Origin: Betaproteobacteria bacterium UBA5216
GTDB lineage: Bacteria > Pseudomonadota > Gammaproteobacteria > Burkholderiales > SG8-41
Length of the DNA stretch: 64,000 nt
Assembly: GCA_002412495.1 (NCBI GenBank)
Contig: DHVE01000080.1
Span: forward strand, 49,723-113,722
Direction: 5' to 3'
In this document: piece after piece, positions 8,785 to 17,366 of the stretch
Position numbering within the stretch: position 1 is the first letter of the stretch
Layout: every line of letters starts with the position of its first letter
Position numbers and translations under genes: made by a program
Notes under the pieces: model-generated
Seen by the model: only the letters and a program-made list of their open reading frames with translations
What the model was told of the DNA's origin: nothing
Databases searched by the model: none

Positions 8785-9825
8785 TTAATTGAAATTGTCC
8801 TTGTTGGCCGCCTTGTTGCGCGCCTCTTCCTTGCTCACCACGTTGCGTTTGACCAGATCCATGAGATTCTGATCCAGCGTCTGCATGCCGAGCTGCGCGC
8901 CGGTCTGGATGGCGGAATACATCTGCGCCACCTTGCCTTCGCGAATCAGGTTGCGGATCGCGGGCGTACCCACCATGATTTCATGCGCGGCGACGCGGCT
9001 GTTGCCATCCTTCGTCTTGAGCAGCGTCTGCGAAATCACCGCGCGCAGCGATTCGGACAACATGGCGCGCATCATTTCTTTTTCTTCCGCCGGGAACACG
9101 TCGATGATGCGGTCGATGGTCTTGGCTGCAGAGCTGGTGTGCAGCGTGCCGAACACCAGGTGACCCGTTTCCGCCGCCGTCATCGCCAGACGAATGGTTT
9201 CGAGATCGCGCATCTCACCCACCAGAATCACGTCGGGGTCTTCGCGCAGCGCCGAACGCAGCGCGTTGGCAAACGACAGCGTATGCGGCCCGACTTCGCG
9301 CTGGTTCATCAGGCATTTCTTGGATTCGTGCACGAATTCGATGGGGTCTTCCACCGTCAGGATGTGTCCGTATTCGTTTTCGTTCAGGTGGTTCACCATC
9401 GCCGCCAGCGTGGTGGATTTGCCGGAGCCGGTGGGGCCGGTCACCAGCACCACGCCGCGCGGCTGGTTGGCGATTTCGCCAAACACTTTAGGCGCCTTGA
9501 GATCTTCCAGCGAGAGCACCTTGGAGGGAATGGTTCGGAACACGCCGCCCGCGCCACGATTCTGGTTAAACGCATTGACGCGAAAGCGCGCCAGGTTGGG
9601 AATCTCGAACGAGAAATCGCACTCGAGATTTTCTTCGTAAAACTTGCGCTGGCCGTCATTCATGATGTCATACACCATGGCATGCACGTCTTTATGCTCC
9701 AGCGGCGGCAAATTGATGCGGCGCACGTCGCCATGCACGCGTATCATCGGCGGCAACCCCGCCGATAAATGCAGGTCGGAAGCTTTATTCTTGACGACGA
9801 AGGCCAGTAGCTCGGAGATGTCCAT
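8785..9825 (-). CDS. pilT: Type IV pilus retraction ATPase PilT
   Basis: A 346-residue ATPase opening DISELLAFVVKNKASDLHLS, typical of PilT. Walker A GPTGSGKST near residue 130, Asp box VEDPIEFVHESK, Walker B DVILVGEMRD, His box GHLVFGTLHTSSA and the PilT-specific AIRNLIREGK near residue 286 are all present. It depolymerises pilin and drives twitching and DNA uptake. It is divergent from yggS across a 257-base interval containing phased repeats, a neighbourhood conserved in proteobacteria. Confidence 0.95.
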   Translation of the reverse strand: MDISELLAFVVKNKASDLHLSAGLPPMIRVHGDVRRINLPPLEHKDVHAMVYDIMNDGQRKFYEENLECDFSFEIPNLARFRVNAFNQNRGAGGVFRTIPSKVLSLEDLKAPKVFGEIANQPRGVVLVTGPTGSGKSTTLAAMVNHLNENEYGHILTVEDPIEFVHESKKCLMNQREVGPHTLSFANALRSALREDPDVILVGEMRDLETIRLAMTAAETGHLVFGTLHTSSAAKTIDRIIDVFPAEEKEMMRAMLSESLRAVISQTLLKTKDGNSRVAAHEIMVGTPAIRNLIREGKVAQMYSAIQTGAQLGMQTLDQNLMDLVKRNVVSKEEARNKAANKDNFN

Positions 9826-9990
9826 TATAATTTTCCTGAAAAGTCCAAGTCCGGAATTTACGCCGCGAAGATTGCGTCACCAATGGTGTCACCATCAGTG
9901 CCACGATTAACACGGCGCACTCTAAGAGGTTGATCCCCTAAGTGTAAAAAGTGTGATTCCAAGCGCTTGTCAACTGATCCTTGGAGTGCG

Positions 9991-10040
9991 CTAAGGTTGC
10001 GCCAAGGTGATCTAAGGTGCTCTAAGGTGCTCTAAGGCGT
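9991..10040. repeat. Five helically phased AAGG repeats between pilT and yggS
   Basis: Five consecutive units contain AAGG at 9993, 10004, 10014, 10024 and 10034, a spacing of 11, 10, 10 and 10 bases. The units at 10011 and 10021 are identical (TCTAAGGTGC) and the one at 10031 starts TCTAAGG. Sites one helical turn apart suggest a protein-binding array or bent DNA in the divergent promoter region. Confidence 0.75.
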
Positions 10041-10082
10041 TGATTCTACGCTCTTTCAATTGTGCCACACGCTGAACAAATT

Positions 10083-10784
10083 ATGACGCCAATTCACACT
10101 AACTTGCAAGCCGTGCGGGCGCGCGTGGCGACAGCGGCGCACGCGGCGGGCCGGCCTGTGGAAGATATCGCCCTGCTTGCCGTGAGCAAGACCTTCGGCG
10201 CGGCACGGATCCGGGAATGTTATGCCGCCGGGCAACGCGCTTTTGGCGAAAACTATGTGCAGGAAGCGCTGGAGAAAATCGCCGCACTCGCGGCGACACC
10301 GGAGACCGACGAAATCGAATGGCACATGATCGGACCGATTCAAAGCAATAAAACCCGGCCTATCGCCGAACATTTTCATTGGGTGCACAGCATTGAACGC
10401 GACAAAATCGCGCAACGCCTGAACGATGCCCGGCCTGCGCGATTGCCGCCGCTCAATATCTGCATACAGGTCAATGTCAGCGGCGAAGCGAGCAAGTCGG
10501 GCATTGCGCCGGGTACTGAAGTCGGGCTGGCGGACTCGATTGCCAGTATGCCGCGCCTTCGGCTGCGCGGCTTGATGGCGATACCCGAACCCACGCCGGA
10601 TGCGTCGTTGCGGCGGCAACGCTTTGCGCGGCTGCGCGAAATGCAGAAAAACCTGATCGCGCGCGGCCACGCGCTCGACACCCTGTCGATGGGCATGTCG
10701 GACGACCTCGAAGACGCCATCGCCGAAGGCGCAACGATGGTGCGGGTGGGTACGGCGATTTTTGGTACCAGGGACACACGGTAG
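10083..10784 (+). CDS. yggS: Pyridoxal-phosphate homeostasis protein YggS
   Basis: A 233-residue alanine-racemase-N fold protein. The PLP lysine is in LLAVSKTFGA near residue 35, followed by FGENYVQEALEK, EWHMIGPIQSNKTR and the phosphate-binding LSMGMSDDLEDAI near the C-terminus. YggS/PLPBP binds PLP without known catalysis and balances vitamin B6 and amino-acid pools. ATG 10083 was preferred to GTG 10062 because family members start close to this point. It is followed by proC, yggT and yggU. Confidence 0.93.
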   Translation: MTPIHTNLQAVRARVATAAHAAGRPVEDIALLAVSKTFGAARIRECYAAGQRAFGENYVQEALEKIAALAATPETDEIEWHMIGPIQSNKTRPIAEHFHWVHSIERDKIAQRLNDARPARLPPLNICIQVNVSGEASKSGIAPGTEVGLADSIASMPRLRLRGLMAIPEPTPDASLRRQRFARLREMQKNLIARGHALDTLSMGMSDDLEDAIAEGATMVRVGTAIFGTRDTR

Positions 10785-10855
10785 ATCGCGTTACCATGGT
10801 TACCCTATACTCAACGAATCACTCCTCACTCCGAACGCCTCACTCCTGACACTCC

Positions 10856-11668
10856 ATGAACATCACCTTCATCGGCGGCGGCAATATGGCCACCGCCATT
10901 ATCGGCGGCCTGTTGCAGCGTAACTGGGACGCAAAACACATCCGCGTGGTTGAAATCGTCGCCACGGCACGCGACAAACTCGCGCAAACGTACGGGGTGC
11001 AAACCTTCGCCAGCGCCAGCGCCGAAGCCCTGCAGGCCGATTGCGTGGTCCTGGCGATCAAACCGCAGCAGATGCGCGAAGCCGCCGCGCAACTCGCGCC
11101 GCTGATTTCCCATGCGCTGGTAATCACCATCGCGGCTGGCATACGCGGCGCGGATTTATCGCGCTGGCTCGGCAATCATCAGCGCATCGTGCGCGTGATG
11201 CCGAATACGCCGGCACTGGTGCTGGCGGGCATCTCCGGCCTTTACGCCATGCCGGGCGTCACCGAAACGGATCGCGCCAGCGCCGCGAACATTATGGGCG
11301 CGGTGGGCGAAACGGTATGGGTGGAGTTCGAGGCGGATATCGATGCCGTTACCGCCGTGTCAGGCAGCGGCCCGGCGTATGTGTTTTATTTCATCGAAGC
11401 GCTGGAACAATCCGCGCGCGCGCTCGGCATGAGCGCGCAGGCTGCGCGGCAACTCGCCATTGGCACATTCACCGGCGCCGCCAAGCTTGCCGCGCAAAGC
11501 ACCGAGGACATCGCGACGCTGCGCGCGCGCGTCACCTCGAAAGGCGGCACCACCGAACGCGCGCTCGCATCGATGGAGAACGATCACATCAAGACCGCGA
11601 TCGAACGTGCCGTTAAAGCGGCGGCGGATCGGTCACGCGAACTGGGCGATGAACTGGGGCGCGGATAG
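10856..11668 (+). CDS. proC: Pyrroline-5-carboxylate reductase
   Basis: A 270-residue enzyme with the Rossmann motif FIGGGNMATAIIGGL at the N-terminus, AIKPQQM, RVMPNTPALV and the C-terminal signature TSKGGTTERAL. It performs the last step of proline synthesis, reducing pyrroline-5-carboxylate with NAD(P)H. The 71-base gap from yggS contains several CTCAC units of a dispersed short repeat. Confidence 0.95.
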   Translation: MNITFIGGGNMATAIIGGLLQRNWDAKHIRVVEIVATARDKLAQTYGVQTFASASAEALQADCVVLAIKPQQMREAAAQLAPLISHALVITIAAGIRGADLSRWLGNHQRIVRVMPNTPALVLAGISGLYAMPGVTETDRASAANIMGAVGETVWVEFEADIDAVTAVSGSGPAYVFYFIEALEQSARALGMSAQAARQLAIGTFTGAAKLAAQSTEDIATLRARVTSKGGTTERALASMENDHIKTAIERAVKAAADRSRELGDELGRG

Positions 11669-11692
11669 TCCACCTGGCACCCTTAATCATAT

Positions 11693-11710
11693 GTATATGT
11701 TTTTAAACGA
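11693..11710 (+). repeat. AT-rich 18-base motif shared with 54521-54538
   Basis: GTATATGTTTTTAAACGA lies between proC and yggT. Its exact reverse complement occurs at 54521-54538 inside the signal-peptide region of a Bug receptor gene, and its first 13 bases recur at 40499-40511 just beyond gshB. The motif stands out in an otherwise GC-rich sequence. Confidence 0.6.
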
Positions 11711-11719
11711 TATTTAGCC

Positions 11720-12289
11720 ATGCTCACCGAGGCCCTACTGTTTTTCATTCAATCGGTCAGCGGATTCTTCGCCGGCATTCTGCTGCTGCGTTTCTGGCTG
11801 CAGTGGTGCCGCGCGCCGGTACGCAATCCACTGTCGGAGTTCGTGCAGACGCTGACCAACTTCGCCGTGTTGCCCGCGCGCCGCGTGATTCCGGGATTGT
11901 GGGGCATGGATCTCGCGTCACTGTTATTGGCGTGGGGCGTGGTCATCATCGAAGCCGTGCTGACGTTCGCGGTCAAGGGCTACGCGCCGTCTTCCGGCGC
12001 GGCCATCGCCGCGATGTTGCTGCTGGCGCTGGTGATGTTGCTGCGCCTGGCGTTGTATCTGACCATCGGCAGCATCATATTGATGGTGGCTATTTCATGG
12101 GTGAATCCGGCGAGCCCCATGTATTCGCTGATCAACATGCTCACGCGTCCGCTACTGCGCCCGATTCAGCGGGTCGTGCCGCCGATCGGCATGGTCGATC
12201 TGTCGCCGCTGATCGTGCTTTTGCTGCTGCAACTGATTCTGATGGTGCCGCTGGTGTATCTGGAGCGGATGATTGGCGCGATCTTCTGA
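11720..12289 (+). CDS. yggT: YggT family membrane protein
   Basis: A 189-residue protein with two repeats of the YGGT domain (residues about 5-85 and 95-185), each with two membrane helices; the second contains WVNPASPMYSLINMLTRPLL and ends in the RPIQRVVPPIGMVDLSPL pattern of the family. YggT proteins have been linked to osmotic tolerance and membrane-protein organisation, with no defined mechanism. It lies in the usual proC-yggT-yggU order. Confidence 0.9.
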   Translation: MLTEALLFFIQSVSGFFAGILLLRFWLQWCRAPVRNPLSEFVQTLTNFAVLPARRVIPGLWGMDLASLLLAWGVVIIEAVLTFAVKGYAPSSGAAIAAMLLLALVMLLRLALYLTIGSIILMVAISWVNPASPMYSLINMLTRPLLRPIQRVVPPIGMVDLSPLIVLLLLQLILMVPLVYLERMIGAIF

Positions 12290-12299
12290 GCAGCCCGCC

Positions 12300-12608
12300 G
12301 TGTCTCCGGCGTTTGACGCGCATCCGCACCGGCTGCTGCTTAACGTGCACCTGCAACCCGGCGCGAAATCCACGGCGCTGGCGGGCTGGCATGGCGATGC
12401 CGTCAAAATCCGCGTCGCCGCGCCCGCCGTCGAAAACAAGGCCAATTCCACACTGATCGCTTTTCTGCGCGAGCTGCTCGATATTCCAGCACATCAAATT
12501 CGTATCGTCGGCGGCCAGCACGCGCGCCGCAAACGAATTGAAATCACCGGTCCCGGCGATGTCCTGCAGGCGCGGCTGTGCGCATTGCTCTTGAACGCGC
12601 CGGGTTAA
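12300..12608 (+). CDS. yggU: DUF167/YggU family protein
   Basis: About 102 residues. LLNVHLQPGAKSTALAGWHG, then VKIRVAAPAVENKAN near residue 45 and RIVGGQHARRKRIEI are the DUF167 signature. Its function is unknown. GTG 12300 was taken as the start; a TTG at 12273 would overlap the yggT stop and add nine residues. It ends 69 bases before the convergent PLD-family gene; that gap contains GGGACACAGGGACG-type repeats but no obvious terminator. Confidence 0.88.
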   Translation: MSPAFDAHPHRLLLNVHLQPGAKSTALAGWHGDAVKIRVAAPAVENKANSTLIAFLRELLDIPAHQIRIVGGQHARRKRIEITGPGDVLQARLCALLLNAPG

Positions 12609-12677
12609 AGAACATAGGGACACAGGGACGCTGGCACACACGGACGCGCGTGCCCGCGCCCCCGCGACTCGGCGCGA

Positions 12678-14222
12678 TTACGCCAGATCGCGTGGCGGCG
12701 GTTCCGCCGATTGGGCGCCTTCGCGCCGCAGCCAGTACGCCCGCACCAGCAGAGACACGGCGATCCAAGCGGCCAGCGCGCAAAGTGGCATGACCACCAC
12801 CAGCGGCCACCACAGACCGATGGCCACCAGCGCCAGCAGCGCCACGCCCACCGCCGCCATGATGCCCGCCTCCGCCGGCCCCAGCAGACGGTGATTGGTG
12901 ATGGCCGCGCCCACGGTGTTGCCGATACGCAATGCCCCGGCGGCGGCACGCGAGGCGCTGCCGCGAAAACGCCCGCGCACGCGCGCGGCGCGCACCATCG
13001 GCCTCACGCGATTGCGTGCCGACAATAAAATTTCCGTCGCATTGGCAAGATCGTCTTCGTACATCGCCGCCATTTCGCCGGCAAACGCGGGATCTTCGAT
13101 GGCAATATCCAGTTCGTAATTACCGATCCAGCTGGTCGCATTAAGATTGGTCGATCCCACGCGCGCCCAACGCGCGTCCGCCACTGCCGTTTTCGCGTGC
13201 AGCATCGGGCCATTCCATTCGAACACACGCACGCCGCCCTCGAGCAGGGCGCGGTAGCCCGCGCGCGACATGCTGGCCACTGCGAACAAATTACTGGAGC
13301 CTGGCACCAGCAGACGTACGTCCACGCCGTCCTGCGCCGCCGCGCGCAGCGCCTGCACATACGCCGGCAGCCCGACGAAATACGCATCGGTCAGCCACAG
13401 CGTGCGCGAGGCCATCGCCGCAACCAGTTGATCGAGCCGGTACAGATTTGCCATGTTGGGCTGATTCGCCAGCACGCGCAAAGTAACATTGCCGGTGCGG
13501 GCAATCGCCGCCGGATCGGTGAAAAAATCCGCCGGCAGCGGCGCGCCCGCCGCGGACCACACCTGCGCGAACGCACGCTCGATATCGGCCACCGCCGGTC
13601 CCGTGATTTCAAGCCCGGTGTCGCGCCACGGCGCGATGCCGCGCGCGGCATCCCCCTCCCAACGGCCGCTGACACACAAGCCCGACACGTAGCCGGCAAC
13701 GCCATCCACCGTCATCATCTTGCGGTGATCGCGCCGCAGCCAGCCAAACGGATTTCCCGTGGTGGGTGGATTGAATGCGCGCACCTCCGCACCCGCATCG
13801 GCCAGCGGCTGCAGCAATCGCCGCGATCCCAGCCCCAGGCCGCCAAACCAGTCGTACATCACGCGCACCCGGACCCCGGCGCGTGCGCGTTCCGTCAGCG
13901 CATCCACGAACCGCCGGCCCGTGGCGTCGTTCTCGATGATGTAATTTTCAAACAGAATAAAGCGGCGCGCGGCAGCTATCGCGGCAAGCCACGCCGGGTA
14001 ATTTTCGCCCGCGTCGCGCAACAGCCGGACGTGATTACCCGCCACCAGCGGCGCGCCCGCCGCGCGAGACAACGCCTGCTCCGCCAGCAGTCGCACCGGC
14101 GACGAGGAATGCGGATCAAAGCGACGAAGATCGCCTGCAAGTGTCACGGTTGCCTCATTAGTTGCGGTGTGAGGTGTAACCCCGGCCCCCGGTGCATCAG
14201 TCTCGCGGCGGGAAGCGCGCAC
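12678..14222 (-). CDS. Phospholipase D-like / cardiolipin synthase-like protein
   Basis: About 514 residues with two HKD half-sites: HRKMMTVDG near residue 182 and HAKTAVADARWARVGSTNLN near residue 352, each with the conserved His, Lys and Asp or Asn. The C-terminal 70 residues contain two hydrophobic helices (IMAAVGVALLALVAIGLWW and LVVVMPLCALAAWIAVSLLV), placing it at the membrane. PLD proteins with paired HKD sites include cardiolipin synthases, which join phospholipids. The start is uncertain: GTG 14222 gives a long non-conserved N-terminus. It lies 11 bases after rng. Confidence 0.85.
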   Translation of the reverse strand: MRASRRETDAPGAGVTPHTATNEATVTLAGDLRRFDPHSSSPVRLLAEQALSRAAGAPLVAGNHVRLLRDAGENYPAWLAAIAAARRFILFENYIIENDATGRRFVDALTERARAGVRVRVMYDWFGGLGLGSRRLLQPLADAGAEVRAFNPPTTGNPFGWLRRDHRKMMTVDGVAGYVSGLCVSGRWEGDAARGIAPWRDTGLEITGPAVADIERAFAQVWSAAGAPLPADFFTDPAAIARTGNVTLRVLANQPNMANLYRLDQLVAAMASRTLWLTDAYFVGLPAYVQALRAAAQDGVDVRLLVPGSSNLFAVASMSRAGYRALLEGGVRVFEWNGPMLHAKTAVADARWARVGSTNLNATSWIGNYELDIAIEDPAFAGEMAAMYEDDLANATEILLSARNRVRPMVRAARVRGRFRGSASRAAAGALRIGNTVGAAITNHRLLGPAEAGIMAAVGVALLALVAIGLWWPLVVVMPLCALAAWIAVSLLVRAYWLRREGAQSAEPPPRDLA

Positions 14223-14233
14223 GTCTCACGCAC

Positions 14234-15700
14234 TTACATCAGCACTATATCAAACTGCTCCTGCGTATACAGACTCTCAACCAGCAGCGACACCGGCTTG
14301 CCGATGGCGTCGGACAACATGGCCAGGCTTTGCGACTCTTCATCGAGGAACATGTCGATCACCTGCTGCGAGGCGAGAATGCGAAATTCGCGCGCATTGA
14401 ATTGCCGCGCCTCGCGCGTGAGCTCTCGCAGTATCTGGTAACACACGGTCTGCGCGGTTTTTAATTCCCCGCGTGCCTGGCACACCGGACACGGCTCGCA
14501 CAACACGTGCGCCAGCGACTCGCGCGTGCGCTTGCGCGTCATTTCGACCAGACCCAACTGGGTAAAGCCGTTGATAGTCATGCGCGTGCGGTCGCGCGCC
14601 AGCGCCTTGCGGAATTCGTTGAGCACCGCATTGCGATGCTCTTCGGTATCCATGTCGATAAAATCGATGATGATAATGCCACCGAGATTGCGCAGCCGCA
14701 ATTGGCGCGCCACCACCTGCGCCGCTTCGAGATTGGTCTTGAAAATGGTGTCGTCGAAATTTCGCCCCCCGACGAATCCGCCGGTGTTCACATCCACCGT
14801 GGTCAGCGCTTCGGTCTGATCAATGATCAGATAACCGCCGGATTTCAAATCGACGCGCCGCGCCAGCGCTTTTTCGATTTCGTCTTCGACGCCGTACAAT
14901 TCAAACAACGGGCGTTCGCCCTGATAGTGGCTGATGCGCTCGACATTGGCGGGCGTGTAATCGCGCGCGAAGCCTTTCATGGTGCGATAGACCTCTTCCG
15001 TATCCACCACGATGCGCGTGGTTTCGTCGCCCACGAAATCGCGCAGCACGCGCAGGCCGAGGTGCAGGTCCTGATACAGCAGCGTCAGCGGCGCCGCGGT
15101 GGTCGCGCGCTCCTGGATGCCCGCCCACAGCTTTCGCAGATAGGCGAGGTCGGATTCCAGTTCGGCGTCGGACGCTGTTTCCGCCATGGTGCGCATGATG
15201 AAACCGCCCTTTTCGCCGGCCGGCAGCAGATGCTGAAGGCGGTCGCGCAGGTGCGCGCGTTCTTCCTGATCCTCGATGCGTTGCGAGATGCCGATGTGCG
15301 CGTCGTCCTGCGGCAAGTACACCAGGAACCGTCCGGCGATACTGACTTGCGTGGTCAGCCGCGCGCCCTTGGTGCCCAGCGGATCCTTCACCACCTGTAC
15401 CATCAGTTTTTCACCTTCGGACAGCAGCCGCTCGATCGGCGGGCCGCTTTCGCCCGCGTGGGGGCCATGACGGCTGCCCCAGATGTCGGCAACGTGCAGA
15501 AACGCCGCGCGATTGCCGGCGATATCCACGAACGCGGACTGCATACCGGGCAGCACGCGCACCACCTTGCCCATGTAAATATTGCCGACCAGACCGCGCG
15601 CGGACGTGCGTTCGATATGCAGTTCCTGCGTGACGCCGTGTTCGATCACGGCGACGCGCGTTTCCTGCGGCGTGACATTGACGAGAATTTCTTCACTCAT
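14234..15700 (-). CDS. rng: Ribonuclease G
   Basis: A 488-residue RNase E/G protein. The N-terminal S1-like region includes GNIYMGKVVRVLPGMQSAFV, the DNase I-like catalytic region has TVDVNTGGFVG and IIDFIDMD (metal-binding Asp pair), and the Zn-link CEPCPVC lies near residue 400. It lacks the long scaffold tail of RNase E, so RNase G (16S rRNA 5' maturation, mRNA decay) is the better call. ATG 15700 gives MSEEILVNVTPQETRVAV, the normal N-terminus. It follows maf by 10 bases. Confidence 0.95.
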   Translation of the reverse strand: MSEEILVNVTPQETRVAVIEHGVTQELHIERTSARGLVGNIYMGKVVRVLPGMQSAFVDIAGNRAAFLHVADIWGSRHGPHAGESGPPIERLLSEGEKLMVQVVKDPLGTKGARLTTQVSIAGRFLVYLPQDDAHIGISQRIEDQEERAHLRDRLQHLLPAGEKGGFIMRTMAETASDAELESDLAYLRKLWAGIQERATTAAPLTLLYQDLHLGLRVLRDFVGDETTRIVVDTEEVYRTMKGFARDYTPANVERISHYQGERPLFELYGVEDEIEKALARRVDLKSGGYLIIDQTEALTTVDVNTGGFVGGRNFDDTIFKTNLEAAQVVARQLRLRNLGGIIIIDFIDMDTEEHRNAVLNEFRKALARDRTRMTINGFTQLGLVEMTRKRTRESLAHVLCEPCPVCQARGELKTAQTVCYQILRELTREARQFNAREFRILASQQVIDMFLDEESQSLAMLSDAIGKPVSLLVESLYTQEQFDIVLM

Positions 15701-15710
15701 GGTGGGCAAA

Positions 15711-16334
15711 CTACACGCTTTCGATGTCAAAGGCCGCGAGCAGTTCCACCGTTTCGGCGAGCGGCAATCCCATGATACCGGAGTAGCTGCCCTCGATGCG
15801 CGTGATAAACGCCGCCGCGCGCCCCTGCACGGCGTACGCGCCGGCCTTGTCCATCGGCTCGCCGCTGGCGATGTAACGCTGAATCAATGCGTCGTCGAGC
15901 ACGCGCAGGGTCACCACCGATTCGCTGATGCGCGTTTCCAGCCGTTCGGCGTACGCCACCGCCACGGCGGTTATCACCACATGATTGCGACCCGACAACG
16001 CCGTCAGAATGCGCCTTGCGTCGGCGGCATCGGCGGGCTTGCCGATGATCGCCCGATCCAGCGCTATGGTGGTGTCGGCGGCGAGCACCGGTTTCATGGC
16101 GCCGCCCGCGCGACGCGCTGCTGCCTGCAACCCGGCAGCAGCCTTGGCCGTGGCCACGCGCAAGGCGTAGTCGCGCGGCGCTTCGCCCGCCAGCGGCGAT
16201 TCGTCAACATCGGCGCCGCGCCGCGGGTCTTCGCGCAGGAGCAGCAATTCGTGGCCGACGCCGATCTGGCGCAGCAACTCGCGTCGGCGCGGACTGCGCG
16301 AGGCGAGGAATATTTTTCTGTCGGCTATTGCCAT
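15711..16334 (-). CDS. maf: Maf family nucleotide pyrophosphatase
   Basis: A 207-residue Maf/Ham1-fold protein starting with IFLASRSPRRRELL, the Maf signature, then VLAADTTIALD near residue 87, GKPADAADARRIL and GAYAVQGRAA. Maf proteins hydrolyse dTTP/UTP or modified nucleotides as house-cleaning enzymes. ATG 16334 matches the family start; the longer upstream frame is not conserved. It lies between rlmH and rng in a conserved cluster. Confidence 0.93.
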   Translation of the reverse strand: MAIADRKIFLASRSPRRRELLRQIGVGHELLLLREDPRRGADVDESPLAGEAPRDYALRVATAKAAAGLQAAARRAGGAMKPVLAADTTIALDRAIIGKPADAADARRILTALSGRNHVVITAVAVAYAERLETRISESVVTLRVLDDALIQRYIASGEPMDKAGAYAVQGRAAAFITRIEGSYSGIMGLPLAETVELLAAFDIESV

Positions 16335-16354
16335 GCGGATATCACTCTGTGCGT

Positions 16355-16834
16355 TCAGGCCCGATGATAAGGATGGTTGCCGAGGATCGATGCCGCGCGA
16401 TACAACTGCTCCGCCAGCACCACGCGCACCAGACCGTGCGGCAAGGTCAGGGGCGACAGCGACCACAGCCAGCCGGCATTTTTTTTCAGCCGCTGCGCCG
16501 TGCCGTCCGCGCCGCCGATCACCAGCGAAACATCGCGCCCATCGTCACGCCAGCGCGTGATTTTAGCGGCCAGTTGCAGCGTGGTAATGGTCTTGCCGGT
16601 TTCATCCAGCACCACGGTCAGATGATCCTTGGGAATCGCCGCTTCGATGCGTTGCGCTTCATTTTCCACCAGCCGCGCGATGTCGCCCGCGCTCGTTTTG
16701 TCGCCGCGCGGTTCGGGCTTGAGTTCGATGAGCGTCAATGGCATGTCGCGCGGCATGCGCCGCGCGTATTCGTCAAATCCCGCGTTGATCCACGCCGGCA
16801 TGCGATGCCCCACGGCGACTATGCGCAGCTTCAC
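16355..16834 (-). CDS. rlmH: 23S rRNA pseudouridine-1915 N3-methyltransferase RlmH
   Basis: A 159-residue SPOUT methyltransferase from GTG 16834 (KLRIVAVGHRMPAWINAGFD). The knot motif VIGGADG near residue 105 and the C-terminal LAEQLYRAASILGNHPYH are diagnostic. It methylates pseudouridine 1915 in helix 69 of the ribosome. A longer frame runs upstream through rsfS in another register and is not real. Four bases separate it from the rsfS stop. Confidence 0.95.
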   Translation of the reverse strand: MKLRIVAVGHRMPAWINAGFDEYARRMPRDMPLTLIELKPEPRGDKTSAGDIARLVENEAQRIEAAIPKDHLTVVLDETGKTITTLQLAAKITRWRDDGRDVSLVIGGADGTAQRLKKNAGWLWSLSPLTLPHGLVRVVLAEQLYRAASILGNHPYHRA

Positions 16835-16838
16835 CGCG

Positions 16839-17366
16839 CTACGCGGCCTTCGCGCTGCGGCGCGCAGTAGGCTTGCGGGATGCCGTGGCTTTGGTGGCTT
16901 TGGTAACTTTCGTAGCTTTGGTGGCCGCGGCAACTTGGGTAGCCTTCGGCGCCCCGGGAGTATTGGTGACCTTGCTATCCACCCTTTTTGGCTTTGGTTC
17001 CTTTGCTGCCGTAGGCGACTTTGGTGCCTTCGGTACCTTCGGCGCGGGCGCCCACAATTCTTCGAGGTTGTAATACTGTCGTATCGCGGGCTGCATGATA
17101 TGCACCACCGTTGAGCCGATGTCCACCAGCAGCCATTCACCGGTTCGTTCACCTTCGACGCCGTAAATTTTTCCCCCGGCGGCCTTGACCTGCACTTGCA
17201 CATTGTTCGCGAGCGCGCGGCAGTGCCGGTTGGAATCGCCGGTGGCGACGATAACCTTGTCGAAATACGCAGTCATTTTTTTGACATCGAATACCACGAT
17301 ATCGCGTGCCTTGACATCTTCAAGTGCGTCAAACGCTATGCGGGACAATTTATCGAGCCGCGCCAT
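16839..17366 (-). CDS. rsfS: Ribosome silencing factor RsfS with histone-like C-terminal tail
   Basis: A 175-residue protein. Residues 1-105 are RsfS: VVFDVKKMTAYFDKVIVATG and GEWLLVDIGSTVVHIMQP. RsfS binds ribosomal protein L14 and blocks subunit joining in starvation. Residues about 106-175 are an unusual low-complexity tail of Lys, Ala, Pro and Thr (PKAPKSP, KATKVTKATKAT, RRSAKAA) resembling histone H1 tails; most RsfS proteins end near residue 110-130. The start overlaps the nadD end by 17 bases. Confidence 0.93.
   Translation of the reverse strand: MARLDKLSRIAFDALEDVKARDIVVFDVKKMTAYFDKVIVATGDSNRHCRALANNVQVQVKAAGGKIYGVEGERTGEWLLVDIGSTVVHIMQPAIRQYYNLEELWAPAPKVPKAPKSPTAAKEPKPKRVDSKVTNTPGAPKATQVAAATKATKVTKATKATASRKPTARRSAKAA

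Noticed and set aside
9991..10040. CRISPR array
   Set aside because: Units are about 10 bases with no spacers; no cas genes are present.
13197..14441. A 414-residue plus-strand open frame
   Set aside because: Antisense to the PLD-like gene, which has both HKD motifs.
14507..15775. A 422-residue plus-strand open frame
   Set aside because: Antisense to rng, whose catalytic motifs are intact.
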